NCBI GenBank assembly: GCA_036377595.1
Contig: DASUYB010000068.1
Location: forward strand, 25,996 to 89,995
Reading direction: 5' to 3'
Length of the DNA stretch: 64,000 bases
DNA from: Longimicrobium sp.
GTDB taxonomy: Bacteria > Gemmatimonadota > Gemmatimonadetes > Longimicrobiales > Longimicrobiaceae
Shown here: positions 1-8,938 of the stretch, one piece after another
How positions within the stretch are numbered: the stretch's first letter is position 1
Layout: the number at the start of each line of letters is the position of its first letter
Notes under the pieces: model-generated
What the model was told of the DNA's origin: nothing
Database searches by the model: none
What the model saw: the letters and a program-made list of their open reading frames with translations, nothing else
Program-made: the position numbers and the translations under genes

Positions 1-159
1 ACCTCCGACTCCATCACTTCTTACGCGAAGGCGATGGTCTGGACGGCCTCGGGATGACGTCGTAGCGGACGATGCACCCGCTGGATCGAACGTACGCTGA
101 TCGGCTTCCGTCGAAGCAGTTCGCCACCGAAACGCCCACCAGTCCAACGGCGGTGATCG
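1..159. other. Left edge, no gene recognised
   Basis: No coding region can be supported here. It is the upstream region of the DUF4157 gene. GC-rich shadow frames cross it on both strands but none has family features. Confidence 0.5.
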
Positions 160-2367
160 ATGACGAGCCCCATCCGGACACACGCGCAGAAGCCGGCGCA
201 ATCCCAACCGGAGACGTCGAAGCAGCCGGAACGCAAGCGCGAGCGGCCGCCGTCCGAGCGCCGCGCCGCCGCGGTGCCGCGCGCGGCCGGCGGCGCCGGT
301 GAGGGCTCCGATCCGCGCGCCGGATCGGCGCCGGCAGGCGGCGCATCGTTCGAGTTCGGCCGCATTCCCGTGCACGCCCGCGCGCCGCTCCGCGTCCAGC
401 CGAAGCTGCGGATCGGCGCGCCGGGCGACGCACACGAGCGGGAGGCGGACCGCGTCGCCGAGCTGGTCGCGCGCATGCCGTCACCCGACGCGCCGGGGAG
501 ATCCGGGGAGCGGGGTGATCGGGCGTCCGCGACCTCCGCGCCCCACGCCGCGGGGATCGCGGGCTCGGCGGGGCGGGCGCTGGACGCGGGGAGCCGGGCG
601 TTCATGGAGTCGCGCTTCGGCCACGACTTCAGCCGCGTGCGCGTGCACACCGACGCGGACGCGGCGCGCGCGGCCGACGCGGTGCGGGCGCGCGCCTACA
701 CGGTGGGCCGCGACATCGTGTTCGGCCGCGGCGAGTACGCGCCGGCCAGCGCGGAGGGGCGCAGGCTGCTGGCGCACGAGCTGACGCACGTGGTGCAGCA
801 GCGCACGGCGCCGGGGCTTCCGTCCCCCGCCGCGGCGCCGGTGGAGACGCGTACGGCCGGCGCAGAAGCCGTGCTGCAGCGCAGCGCCATCGCCACGTGG
901 ACGAACGCGTCCGACGCGGAGCGGCTCGCCACGCTCTCCGAGTCGCGCCAGAAGAAGTACCGGAAGCAGCAGGACCGCATCGCGCAGGGGAAGACGGTGA
1001 AGAAGCCCATCTCCCTGCCGCCGCTCGACAAGATCCTCACCCTCACCGCCAACTACCACCACTACGACCAGTATCCCACCCCCGAGGGGCCGATGCTGCT
1101 GTTCGACAAGGAGATCATCGAGGGGGTGCGGAAGCAGTTCCGCATCGGCGGCGCGCCGGACTTCTGGCCGGGGATCAAGTGGAAGAAGCAGGACGGGACC
1201 CTGGTCGACATCGGCGTGCGGTTCAACATCTCCTTCATCGAGCACAAGCTGAACCCGGGGTCGCCCGACTGGGAGAACTATCTCGGGAAGAGCATGGCGA
1301 AGGACCCCGCGGTACAATCCGATCCGAAGGAGAACCTGCTGATGATGCGGTCGATCGACGAGTTGACCGACAAGGACATCGACATCCCCGCGCTCATGGC
1401 CAAGGCGAAGAGCATCGGCCTCTCCAACTTCGTCTTCGACCCCTCCACCACCACCGTCATTTACACGCCCTCCGTCAGCGGCGGCGCGGTGCAGACGCTC
1501 GCCCTGCCCGACCAGGCCCTCACCGTCATCAAGCTGATCCGCGAGGAGGCCAAGCTGCAGGGCCTGGACGAGAAGCTGAAGAACGACGTGCTCGGCTACG
1601 CGGGGGAGTGGGCGGTCACCTTCGACCGGGAGAAGACGGCGCCCGCGGAAAAGAAGTTCAACACCTACGCGCCCGTGAGCCCGACCGCGAAGCTCACCCC
1701 GGGCGAGAAGAAGATGCTGGGCCGGACGACCACGCTGCGCTACTCCCTCGACGAGCAGCGCCGGCGCATGGTGGCGGTGGTCACCCACGAGATCGGGCAC
1801 AACATCGGGATGGCCCACTCGGACTTCGGGATCATGGGAAAGGACGCGGAGACGGAGATGTGGCACCAGCAGCAGGTGACCACGGGGCTGATGGAGGTGA
1901 GCGTGGAGACGCGCCTTCCCGACCTGGCGCACGAGAACGTGCAGCTGCTGGTGCACCGCCTCCAGGCGATGACCAACTACGTGCTTCCCGTGCTCGCCGC
2001 GAACACCGCCGCCGAGAAGCCGCAGCTGCAGGACTTCACCGACGTGCCGGTGGACAAGGTGAAGGACCTGATGACGAACAAGGACTGGAAGAAGATCTTC
2101 GACGACGACCTGTACGCGTCGCTGGTCGCCGTCCCCTACACCAAGGCGCGGCAGGACGAGATGCTGGCCGCGGGGCAGCTCACCGCCACCGACCCGGGGA
2201 TCATTGACGCCGCGATGAAGGCCCGCGGGCGCCTGACCTACGACGACTGGACGAAGCTTTCCGTGATCGCCCAGACGAACATCGAGGCCGCCACGCTCAA
2301 GCTGATCGGCGAGGCCTCCGCCGGCGTCACCTACTTCGCCTCGGCGACGGAGCAGACCGCGTACTGA
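160..2367 (+). CDS. DUF4157 protein with C-terminal metzincin-type metalloprotease domain
   Basis: This 735-residue protein has two recognisable parts. Residues about 80-215 form a DUF4157 domain: the signature [19 protein letters not shown] is followed by a HELTH motif at residues 206-210. DUF4157 is commonly found in proteins linked to extracellular contractile injection systems (eCIS), often as toxins or cargo. Residues 543-553 read [11 protein letters not shown], a full HExxHxxGxxH zinc-binding motif, and a TTGLMEVS stretch about 35 residues later could be the Met-turn. The N-terminal 60 residues are Pro/Ala/Arg-rich and disordered, with no signal peptide, which fits cargo loading rather than Sec export. 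No eCIS structural gene lies within the window; genes to the left are not visible. Protease activity is inferred from the motif. Confidence 0.85.
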   Translation: MTSPIRTHAQKPAQSQPETSKQPERKRERPPSERRAAAVPRAAGGAGEGSDPRAGSAPAGGASFEFGRIPVHARAPLRVQPKLRIGAPGDAHEREADRVAELVARMPSPDAPGRSGERGDRASATSAPHAAGIAGSAGRALDAGSRAFMESRFGHDFSRVRVHTDADAARAADAVRARAYTVGRDIVFGRGEYAPASAEGRRLLAHELTHVVQQRTAPGLPSPAAAPVETRTAGAEAVLQRSAIATWTNASDAERLATLSESRQKKYRKQQDRIAQGKTVKKPISLPPLDKILTLTANYHHYDQYPTPEGPMLLFDKEIIEGVRKQFRIGGAPDFWPGIKWKKQDGTLVDIGVRFNISFIEHKLNPGSPDWENYLGKSMAKDPAVQSDPKENLLMMRSIDELTDKDIDIPALMAKAKSIGLSNFVFDPSTTTVIYTPSVSGGAVQTLALPDQALTVIKLIREEAKLQGLDEKLKNDVLGYAGEWAVTFDREKTAPAEKKFNTYAPVSPTAKLTPGEKKMLGRTTTLRYSLDEQRRRMVAVVTHEIGHNIGMAHSDFGIMGKDAETEMWHQQQVTTGLMEVSVETRLPDLAHENVQLLVHRLQAMTNYVLPVLAANTAAEKPQLQDFTDVPVDKVKDLMTNKDWKKIFDDDLYASLVAVPYTKARQDEMLAAGQLTATDPGIIDAAMKARGRLTYDDWTKLSVIAQTNIEAATLKLIGEASAGVTYFASATEQTAY

Positions 2368-2372
2368 CGGGG

Positions 2373-2996
2373 GTGATGAAGATTCGCGCGGCGATCGCCC
2401 GCTTCGTGCGCGGGTTGCTGCGGTCGTCGAAGGCCGCCAACGCCCGGCGGATGCGGCGCCGCGGCGAGGACCCGTCCGCGTTCGCCATCCGCGACGCGCG
2501 CGAGGACGAGATCCCCGCGCTCGCGCGGCTGCACGTAATCACCTGGAACGACACCTACCCCGGCGTCCGCCGCCCGCCGACGGTGGCGCTGCGCGAGCGC
2601 CAGTGGCGCGAGAAGTTTGCGGCGGCCGAGCCCGGCTGGTTCTGCCTCGTCGCCGAGCGCGGCGACGGGGAGCTGGTCGGCTTCGCGCAGGGGAACCGCT
2701 ACTCGTCCGCCGACCAGCCCGACTATGCCGGCCAGCTCAACAAGATCTACCTGCTGCGCGAGTACCAGCGCCTGGGGCTGGGCCGCAGGCTGATGGGCCA
2801 CGCTGCGCGGCGGTTCCTGGCCGACGGCGTCGGCTCGATGCTCCTGTTCGCGGACGAGGGGAACCCGTCGCTGCGCTTCTACGCGGCGCTCGGCGGCGAG
2901 AACCTGGTCGCGCCCGACGGCACCGTCAGCCCCGCCAACTTCGGCTGGAAGGACCTGCGCGCGCTCGCGGAACGATGCCCGGTGGAATTCGATTGA
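2373..2996 (+). CDS. GNAT family N-acetyltransferase
   Basis: A 207-residue (GTG start) or 206-residue (ATG at 2376) protein. A basic N-terminal stretch of about 45 residues precedes a GNAT fold beginning FAIRDAREDEIPALARLH. The acetyl-CoA binding motif A is visible as YQRLGLGRRLMGHA, and the C-terminal FYAALGGE is the usual motif B region. It begins 6 bp after the DUF4157 stop, so the two may be cotranscribed. The acetyl acceptor cannot be predicted. The Arg-rich N-terminal extension is longer than in most single-domain GNATs. Confidence 0.88.
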   Translation: MMKIRAAIARFVRGLLRSSKAANARRMRRRGEDPSAFAIRDAREDEIPALARLHVITWNDTYPGVRRPPTVALRERQWREKFAAAEPGWFCLVAERGDGELVGFAQGNRYSSADQPDYAGQLNKIYLLREYQRLGLGRRLMGHAARRFLADGVGSMLLFADEGNPSLRFYAALGGENLVAPDGTVSPANFGWKDLRALAERCPVEFD

Positions 2997-3018
2997 TGCA
3001 TCCACGCCGAACCCAAGC

Positions 3019-3090
3019 TGACGTCATCCTGAGGCCGGTCAGACCGTAATCAGCGTCTGCGCAATCGTTTGCAGGCCGAAGGATCTATCA
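3019..3090. repeat. Dispersed repeat family C (GTCATCCTGAGG), copy 1
   Basis: The copy begins with GTCATCCTGAGGCCGG and ends with AGGCCGAAGGATCTATC. The same endpoints recur at 5857-5926 and, as an inverted pair, at 55771-55959. It is intergenic, between the GNAT gene and a lipoprotein gene. Confidence 0.75.
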
Positions 3091-3193
3091 TCGCGGCAGC
3101 ACGAGATTCGGGGAGACGCACCAATACTTCACCCGGACTTGGATAACGATGACACCGTCCTCGGCATACACGCGCGTTTCATTACGCGAAGAT

Positions 3194-3460
3194 GTCATTC
3201 CGAGTCGTACACCGCGCTGCGCGCGACCACGGAGGATGAAAGTCATAATCGCCTGCGCCACAACGACTTAGGCGATCTACTTTCTATTCAGCGGCGCCGA
3301 TGCTCCGAGCCTTCAATCGCGCTGATGCCGGCGGCGCCCGAGGAATCTGTGGTATGCGTCCGAGCGACAGGCGGCCTGTGGCTCGGGAGCCGGCCACAGA
3401 TTCCTCAGGCGCCACGGCTTCGGCATGGAGGACAGGGCGGCGCAGCGCCTTCGGAATGAC
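3194..3460. repeat. Dispersed repeat family D, 267 bp with GTCATTCC/GGAATGAC ends, copy 1
   Basis: A 267-bp element bounded by GTCATTCC and its inverse GGAATGAC. It is highly similar over most of its length to 13970-14238 (269 bp). The inner part contains a long imperfect hairpin around two inverted copies of an AGGAATCTGTGG-like segment. No protein is conserved between the copies, so it looks like a non-autonomous (MITE-like) or REP-type unit. Together with copy 1 of family C it fills most of the 2997-3624 gap. Confidence 0.75.
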
Positions 3461-3624
3461 ATGCCTCTGCCTTATTCCTTCCTCCAAATGCACAGTCGAT
3501 CCAGAGATTCGGTGAGGTACCTGCGCCTGTCCGCTTTTTGTTCGCCGGACGTTGTTGGGGGTGCGAGCCAGCGGACGTCCGCGCCGCGTCCGGACCAGCG
3601 CCACGCATCACCCTCCGCTGAACC

Positions 3625-4155
3625 ATGATCTTCCACGCATCGAATCATCGCCGCCGCGGGTCCATCGCGGCGCTGTTCGTTGCGGCGCTCGCCATCGCGG
3701 GCTGCCGCGACCTCACCGGCGCGCTGCCGGAGGAGGGGCCGCCGGACGAGCTGGTGTTCTCGTTCGGCGGATTCGGCGTGGGCTCGACAACCATCGAGCT
3801 CCACGGCGACTCCGTGGTGATCACCCACACCCCGACGGACTTCCTGCCCACTGTTCCGCCCCCGCGCGTCAGCCGGGTCCCGTCGCCCGACGAGTGGCGC
3901 GCCTTCTGGGATGCCGCCCGGCGCGCGGGCGTGCACCGCTGGCGCCACGAGTACAGGGCCGAGGGCGTGGTGGACGGATCGGGGTGGGACCTGCGCATCG
4001 TGTCGGACGGGCGGACCCTCGAGTCGAGCGGGAGCAACGCCTATCCCGACCAGCTCGGCCGCGAGCACGAGCTGGAGATGACGGAGGCCTGGTTCGCCTT
4101 CCGCCTCGCCCTCGAGACACTGGCCGGGCAACCGTCCATCCTGCCGCGAGACTGA
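3625..4155 (+). CDS. Hypothetical lipoprotein
   Basis: A 176-residue protein with a basic N-terminus, a hydrophobic segment (residues about 13-24) and a lipobox ending AIAGC, so it should be lipidated and membrane-anchored after signal peptidase II cleavage. The mature part has no motif I recognise; it includes a stretch around FSFGGFGVGSTTIELHGDSVVI that suggests beta structure. It stands alone between a repeat-filled gap and a SnoaL-like gene. Function is unknown. Confidence 0.75.
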   Translation: MIFHASNHRRRGSIAALFVAALAIAGCRDLTGALPEEGPPDELVFSFGGFGVGSTTIELHGDSVVITHTPTDFLPTVPPPRVSRVPSPDEWRAFWDAARRAGVHRWRHEYRAEGVVDGSGWDLRIVSDGRTLESSGSNAYPDQLGREHELEMTEAWFAFRLALETLAGQPSILPRD

Positions 4156-4287
4156 CGCGGCGATCTCCGGACGTCGGATCGACAACGGGAGTGCGGGGCC
4201 GGCGCGCGAGTCTTGCGCGCGGCCACGCACTCCTGTCACTTTCGCCCCCTGCGGATGCGATCTCCACCCCCCGACGAGGACGGCGAC

Positions 4288-4650
4288 GTGAGCCCGAACA
4301 AGCAGACCGTGCAGACCTACATGGAGGCATTCACCCGCACCGACCGCGCGACCATCCTCTCCTGCCTGACCGACGACGTGGAGTGGGTGATCCCCGGGAT
4401 GGTGCACCTGCATGGCAAGGACGAGTTCAACGGCGAGATCGTGAACGACGCCTTCACCGGCAGCCCGGACATCACCGTCACCCGGATGGTGGAGGAGGAC
4501 GACGTCGTGGTCGCCGAGGGACGCGTCCGCGCCTCGCGCAAGGACGGCGGCACGCTGCACGCGGTGTTCTGCGACGTGTTCGTGATGTGCGATGCGAAGA
4601 TCCGCCAGCTCATCTCGTACCTGATGGAGGTGAAGCCGGACGCGGGCTGA
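4288..4650 (+). CDS. SnoaL/NTF2-like fold protein (ketosteroid isomerase-like)
   Basis: About 120 residues. I prefer the GTG start at 4288 because a GAGGA site lies 8-15 bp upstream and the upstream in-frame extension is low in family-like sequence. The order TVQTYMEAFTRTDRATILSCLTDDVEWVIPG is typical of SnoaL-like proteins: an N-terminal helix, then the Asp/Trp pair lining a cone-shaped pocket. Such proteins bind or isomerise small hydrophobic molecules, but many are uncharacterised. The substrate cannot be inferred. Confidence 0.8.
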   Translation: MSPNKQTVQTYMEAFTRTDRATILSCLTDDVEWVIPGMVHLHGKDEFNGEIVNDAFTGSPDITVTRMVEEDDVVVAEGRVRASRKDGGTLHAVFCDVFVMCDAKIRQLISYLMEVKPDAG

Positions 4651-4802
4651 CCCGCCGTCTGTCCCGGCTCGGCCGGCGCGCCTTTTGTTTGCTTGTGGTG
4701 CGGTGGACTCCTCCCTATCTTCGGGACTCCTTCGGGTGTGGACGGCGAAATCGACGGTCGCCGGACGCGCTCTTTCCACTCCCACCCAGCCGGGAAGGAC
4801 CG

Positions 4803-5305
4803 ATGGCCATCACCCAACGCATCGTCCCCTGCCTCTGGTTCGACGACCAGGCCGAGGAGGCCGCACGGTTCTACACGGGGATCTTCCCCAACTCGCGCAT
4901 CCGCACGACGACGCACTACGGCCCCGCGGGGTTCGAGATCCACCAGCGGCCGACGGGGAGCGTGATGACGGTGGAATTCGAGCTCGACGGGCAGGCGTTC
5001 ACCGCGCTCAACGGCGGGCCCATCTTCACCTTCAACGAGGCGGTGTCGCTGCAGGTGATGTGCGAGACGCAGGAGGAGATCGACTCGTACTGGGAGAAGC
5101 TGGGCGCCGGCGGCGACCCCAACGCGCAGCAGTGCGGCTGGCTGAAGGACCGCTACGGCCTCTCCTGGAGGTGGTGCCCAGGGGGATGGAGGAGATGCTG
5201 GCCGACCCCGAGTCGCCCGGCGCGCAGCGGGCCATGAACGCGATGCTGCAGATGAAGAAGATCGACATGGCCACGCTGCAGCGCGCGTACGACGGCCAGT
5301 CGTGA
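4803..5305 (+). pseudogene. VOC/PhnB-like (3-demethylubiquinone methyltransferase-like) protein, single-base frameshift
   Basis: The first part, MAITQRIVPCLWFDDQAEEA to the GWLKDRYGLSW motif, matches the PhnB-like/3-demethylubiquinone-9 3-methyltransferase VOC family. After the TGG at 5166-5168 the frame is lost. In the +2 frame the expected ending continues (VVPRGMEEMLADPESPGAQR, then the terminal helix ending YDGQS, stop 5303-5305). Adding one base after 5168 would restore a full-length protein of about 167 residues with the usual W-Q-V-V-P transition. Either this is a recent pseudogene or a sequencing/assembly error. A good AAGGA site precedes the ATG. Confidence 0.85.
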
Positions 5306-5327
5306 GGGTGAACGAAGGAGGTGCGGG

Positions 5328-5825
5328 ATGAGCGACACGATCCAGCCGCCGGTGGCCACCGCGCAGATGATGATCCGACGCCCCGCCGCGGAGGTGTTCG
5401 CGGCGATGGTGGACCCCGCCGTCACCACGCGCTTCTGGTTCTCGCGCGGCAGCGGCCGCATGCAGGCGGGGCGCCGCGTGCGGTGGGACTGGGAGATGTA
5501 CGGCGCCGGCACGGACGTGGACGTGAAGGAGCTGGAGCAGGACCGGCGCGTCCTGTTCGAGTGGAACGGCCCGGACAATCCCAGCCAGGTCGAGTGGAAG
5601 TTCGAGCCGCTGGGCGACGACCGCACGATGGTCTCCGTCCGCAACTGGGGCTTCGGCGGCGACGCGGACGCGCAGGTGCGGGCGGCCGTCGACTCCGCGG
5701 GCGGCTACGCGTTCGTGCTCGCCGGCCTCAAGGCGTTCCTGGAGCACGGGATCGAGCTCGACCTGATCGCCGACCACGCCCCCGACGCGCTGGTCGAGGG
5801 CTGGGCGTCGCGGTCGCGGGAGTAA
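5328..5825 (+). CDS. SRPBCC/AHSA1-like domain protein
   Basis: A 165-residue protein with the START-like (SRPBCC) fold typical of the Activator of Hsp90 ATPase homologue group: TAQMMIRRPAAEVFAAMVDP at the N-terminus, VRWDWEMYG in the middle, and an LKAFLEHGIEL terminal helix. In many genomes these proteins sit beside VOC proteins and ArsR regulators as an uncharacterised stress or ligand-binding module; here it follows the frameshifted VOC gene by 22 bp. A strong AAGGAGGTG site fixes the start. Confidence 0.85.
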   Translation: MSDTIQPPVATAQMMIRRPAAEVFAAMVDPAVTTRFWFSRGSGRMQAGRRVRWDWEMYGAGTDVDVKELEQDRRVLFEWNGPDNPSQVEWKFEPLGDDRTMVSVRNWGFGGDADAQVRAAVDSAGGYAFVLAGLKAFLEHGIELDLIADHAPDALVEGWASRSRE

Positions 5826-5856
5826 CGTCGGTTGGCTCCACACGCCCTCCGGATCG

Positions 5857-5926
5857 ACGTCATCCTGAGGCCGGCCACACCGTCGTGTCGTTGTGGACGA
5901 TGGCGGCAGGCCGAAGGATCTATCGC
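5857..5926. repeat. Dispersed repeat family C, copy 2
   Basis: It shares both ends with copy 1: GTCATCCTGAGGCCGG and CAGGCCGAAGGATCTATC. The centre differs. It lies between the SRPBCC gene and the next small gene. Confidence 0.75.
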
Positions 5927-5979
5927 TTCGGCCGCACGCGAGCCGAGGAGAACGCGCCGAAGCTTGACCCGCATCTGGA

Positions 5980-6375
5980 ATGGGTGAGATCGAGATAAAG
6001 GTCGAAGGATGGACCGACCCGCCGCCGGACCGCGAGGTGCGTCGGTGGACGGGCCAGATCGTGCAGGTGATGGTCGATCCGCCGCGCCAGGAGGGGTGGA
6101 TCCCGCTCGGCGCGTACCTCCGCTTCGCGCGCGTGCTCCGCGTCGAGCGGCGGCCGTGGTGGCGCCCCGAAGCCTGCCCGCGCTGCGAGGCGAAGCGTCC
6201 GCGCTTCCGCCTGCACGTGGAGTGGGAGAGCGGCTACGACGAGCCGGATTCCGGCGGCGTGATCTGCGAGGCCTGCACCTCCGGCCGCGTCGTCGAGGGC
6301 GGCGAGCTCGTCACCTTCGGCGGCGACGACCTCGGCGAGATGGAGGTCTCGTGGTCGCTCGATCTCCAGCCGTGA
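5980..6375 (+). CDS. Hypothetical protein with paired CxxC (zinc-ribbon-like)
   Basis: A 131-residue protein of unknown function. Two CxxC pairs, in ACPRCEAK and ICEACTSG, are about 30 residues apart and probably bind one zinc ion. The flanks are rich in Trp, Glu and Arg. There is no signal peptide, so it is likely cytoplasmic. Its TGA overlaps the GTG of the next gene (GTGA), so the two are probably translationally coupled. Confidence 0.65.
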   Translation: MGEIEIKVEGWTDPPPDREVRRWTGQIVQVMVDPPRQEGWIPLGAYLRFARVLRVERRPWWRPEACPRCEAKRPRFRLHVEWESGYDEPDSGGVICEACTSGRVVEGGELVTFGGDDLGEMEVSWSLDLQP

Positions 6376-6857
6376 CGGCCACGGCGGATTCCTGGAGACG
6401 CGAGCCGTTCACGAACGGCGTAGCGCTCCGTTACCGTGCCTCGTTCGACGAGGCGGAATTCGCGCGGCTGCGCGAGGGGCTGGTACCGGTGGTGATGGAG
6501 GACAAGTGGTTCGTCTACTACGACGAGCCGTACCTGTTCTTCCATCGCAGCTGGACGGGACTGCCGGTCTACCGCATCGAGTTGAAGGTCACGCCCGCCG
6601 GCGCCAAGGTCGTGGAAGCGCTCTGGTCGACGCAGCTGGCCGACGCGCCCGGCGCGGACCTGGAGTACGAGGCGAAGCTGCTGGACTTCCTGCTCCGCAA
6701 TCTCCTGCTCGGCCAGTCACGGCCGTTCCCGCGCCCCGCGGGCCTGGTCGAGCCGATGCCGGGCGTGTTCCAGCATCACGTCTCCGGAACCGGCTACCCG
6801 GAGTCGCCGCCGCGGCAGGATAAACGCCTTCACAAGCCTTGGTGGCGTTTCTGGTAG
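6372..6857 (+). CDS. Hypothetical protein, coupled to the zinc-ribbon gene
   Basis: About 161 residues from a GTG start that overlaps the preceding stop by 4 bp. Aromatic-rich central segment (KWFVYYDEPYLFFHRSWTG) followed by a predicted alpha/beta C-terminal half (LEYEAKLLDFLLRNLLLGQ). I recognise no family. The tight overlap with a CxxC protein suggests the two products act together. Confidence 0.65.
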   Translation: MTATADSWRREPFTNGVALRYRASFDEAEFARLREGLVPVVMEDKWFVYYDEPYLFFHRSWTGLPVYRIELKVTPAGAKVVEALWSTQLADAPGADLEYEAKLLDFLLRNLLLGQSRPFPRPAGLVEPMPGVFQHHVSGTGYPESPPRQDKRLHKPWWRFW

Positions 6858-6888
6858 CGGGCCGCGAATCGAATCTCGAGAGGCACGT

Positions 6889-7005
6889 ATGGAGATCCGG
6901 GCAGCGGTGCGGAACCGGGGGCTGCAGCACACCGACCGCGTGGCGGAGGTGCACAACACCCTCCGCGCCGGCACCGCCGTCGAGCTGCAGCCCGCCGGCA
7001 GCTGA
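6889..7005 (+). CDS. Possible 38-residue peptide, RAG-motif containing or OsmC-like fragment
   Basis: A short frame opening with MEIRAAVRNRGLQHTDRVAE. Its last part reads NTLRAGTAVELQPAGS. The spacing R-A-G-x4-L-x-P-x-G equals that of the peptide array at 58-64 kb (for example TLRAGEGSQLDPDG in unit 56). Alternatively the start resembles the N-terminus of OsmC-like proteins and this is a fragment. No strong ribosome site is visible. Whether it is expressed is open. Confidence 0.35.
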   Translation: MEIRAAVRNRGLQHTDRVAEVHNTLRAGTAVELQPAGS

Positions 7006-7010
7006 CGCGC

Positions 7011-7490
7011 ATGGGCATCCCGCTCACCGTCTTCACCCTCCACTGCTTCGCCGGCGTGAGCTGCGCGCACTATCTGCTGGTTCGCGTAGAGCAGCCTGAG
7101 TACAGCAACGCTGACGAGGGCGACTTCCTTCGTGCGGTCCTTGTGGCCGATGCCAAACGGGAGGCGCTGGTGCGCACCTATGAATCCGGCGTGCTGGCGA
7201 GCGAGTGCCCTGCGTCGCATGAGATCGGACTGATCGGCGAGCTGCAATCGTATCCGGTCGGTGAGGAGCTCATCGACAGCCCGGGCGGACGCTTCGTGGA
7301 TCTGTGGGTCGCGGAGACGCGGCACGGCGCGCCGTGGGTGGTGATGGGCACCGCCGCGGATGAGGATGCCTTCTGGCGCGAGGTCGACGCCGACGAGGAC
7401 CTGGCGAGTCTCGGCCCCCTTCGTCCGGCGGTTAGATGGCGCGCCTTCTTCGTCGCGGAGAGTGATCGCGCGGTGGCGCACGACGAGTGA
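7011..7490 (+). CDS. Hypothetical protein
   Basis: A 159-residue acidic protein, 5 bp after the preceding short frame. No signal peptide or membrane segment beyond a mildly hydrophobic start (MGIPLTVFTLHCFAGV). No family recognised. Codon use resembles its neighbours. Confidence 0.55.
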   Translation: MGIPLTVFTLHCFAGVSCAHYLLVRVEQPEYSNADEGDFLRAVLVADAKREALVRTYESGVLASECPASHEIGLIGELQSYPVGEELIDSPGGRFVDLWVAETRHGAPWVVMGTAADEDAFWREVDADEDLASLGPLRPAVRWRAFFVAESDRAVAHDE

Positions 7491-7508
7491 TACTGCATCC
7501 ATCCCGCA

Positions 7509-7538
7509 GTTCTCCGCGCCTCCGCGTCTCCGCGTGAG
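7509..7538. repeat. Dispersed palindromic repeat family B, half copy
   Basis: A single arm of the palindrome found whole at 41837-41910 and 51588-51668 (modules CTCCGCGCCTCCGCGTCTCC followed by GCGTGAG). It lies in the 168-bp gap before the next lipoprotein gene. Confidence 0.7.
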
Positions 7539-7658
7539 CCAATGCAGTTCTCGGATCTCCGGGGGGAATCGCACGATGCTGGCGCACGAGGAAACAGCGC
7601 GTACATTCGTTCCCGGTTCGTCCACCCTCCGCGGTACTCTCCAGCCTGCGAGGTCGCC

Positions 7659-8114
7659 ATGACGAAGCTCGCGCTCCTGCTCCTTCCCGCGCTCGCCGCA
7701 TGCTCCACGGCCACGACGACGGCCGCCCCGCCCGCACCTCCGCCCGCGATGGCGGCATCGCCCGGCACCTTCCCGGCGGGCACGTACACCGCCACTCTCG
7801 TCGACGCCGACGTCCCCGCCTCCGCGCCGGCGGACATGCGCACGGGGATCGTGGGCCCGTGGGAGGTCACGTTCGACGGCAACGGCCACCTGACCGCGCG
7901 CTTCAACGGCAACGTGATGGTCGAGGGCCCGTACACGATCAACGGCAGCCAGATCAACTTCGGCGGCGATGACACGGGCGAGTACGCCTGCCACAGCGCG
8001 GCTACCTACAACTGGCACGCGGCGGGCAACGAGCTCCACTTCCAGAAGGTCAACGACAGCTGCGACGGCCGCGCCATGGCGATCACGTCGCACGCATGGA
8101 CGAAGCGTCCATAA
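7659..8114 (+). CDS. Small hypothetical lipoprotein
   Basis: A 151-residue protein whose ATG at 7659 is preceded by GAGGTCG and followed at once by a lipoprotein signal (MTKLALLLLPALAAC). The mature protein starts with a Thr/Ala/Pro linker and then a compact beta-type domain: GPWEVTFDGNGHLTARFNG and a paired EYACHS...NDSCDGR that may form a disulfide. This layout resembles small lipocalin-like 'structure of the signal' proteins, but no named family is claimed. Confidence 0.7.
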   Translation: MTKLALLLLPALAACSTATTTAAPPAPPPAMAASPGTFPAGTYTATLVDADVPASAPADMRTGIVGPWEVTFDGNGHLTARFNGNVMVEGPYTINGSQINFGGDDTGEYACHSAATYNWHAAGNELHFQKVNDSCDGRAMAITSHAWTKRP

Positions 8115-8203
8115 GCACTTCCCCGAGCCTCGCGTCCCGACCCGGTGGGACGCGAGGCCGTGATCCCCGCGACATCCTCTCCCCGCAGCCCCTCCCGATC
8201 TCC

Positions 8204-8887
8204 ATGCATCGACCGATCACCGCTTCGCTGCTGGTGCTTGCTTCTCTTGCCGCGGCGCCGCGCCTGCGCGCGCAGGACGACGCGCCCGCGTTCCCCACGA
8301 CGTCCGTGCCGGCGCGCGCTGCGCGGGTGGCGGCGTTCGTGCCGCGCGGCTGGGCCGCCGCCGCCGAGGTTTCCGGCGACCTGAACGGCGACGGCCGCCC
8401 CGACCGCGTGGTCCACCTCGTCCCCCAGGGCACGTACTATCGCCCCGGCGCCATCACCGCCGCGCCCGAATCGCAGGCGCTGCTGATCCTGCTGGCGGAC
8501 GGCGGCAGATACCGGCGCGCGGGGCTGGCGACGCATCTCCTCCAGGAAATCGTGCCGCAGTGGGGGTTCGAGATGAACATCCGGCGCGGCGTGCTGATCA
8601 TCCGGCAGAACTACGGGATGACGGAGGTGATGGACGTCACCCACCGCTTCCGCCTGGACCCGGCGAACGGGCGGTTCCTGCTGATCGGCGCGGACCGCTT
8701 CTTCTACACGCGGCCGCAGGAGGCGGCGGACTCGCGCAAGGTGAGCGAGAACTACCTCACCGGCGTGCGGCTGATCACCATCGGCCACTTCGACGACGCC
8801 GGCCGCTACAGCGAGCGCGAGCAGCGCGAGACGATCCCGCGCACGAAGACATACTTCGACGACATCGTCGAGGACGACGAGGGGTGA
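8204..8887 (+). CDS. Hypothetical secreted protein with FG-GAP/EF-like Asp motif
   Basis: A 227-residue protein starting at ATG 8204 with a Sec signal peptide (MHRPITASLLVLASLAAAPR, cleavage near LRAQ). The segment DLNGDGRPDRVV is a calcium-type DxNxDG loop seen in FG-GAP and VCBS repeat proteins. The C-terminal part is charged. It probably resides in the periplasm or outside the cell. Function unknown. Confidence 0.7.
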   Translation: MHRPITASLLVLASLAAAPRLRAQDDAPAFPTTSVPARAARVAAFVPRGWAAAAEVSGDLNGDGRPDRVVHLVPQGTYYRPGAITAAPESQALLILLADGGRYRRAGLATHLLQEIVPQWGFEMNIRRGVLIIRQNYGMTEVMDVTHRFRLDPANGRFLLIGADRFFYTRPQEAADSRKVSENYLTGVRLITIGHFDDAGRYSEREQRETIPRTKTYFDDIVEDDEG

Positions 8888-8938
8888 TCGGCGGCGGCGG
8901 AGGAGCACCGGATGGAAATCTCATCTCGACGTGAGACG

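Noticed and set aside
3139..3459. A 106-codon frame in the gap after the GNAT gene
   Set aside because: It lies in repeat family D, and the second copy of the repeat does not keep the frame.
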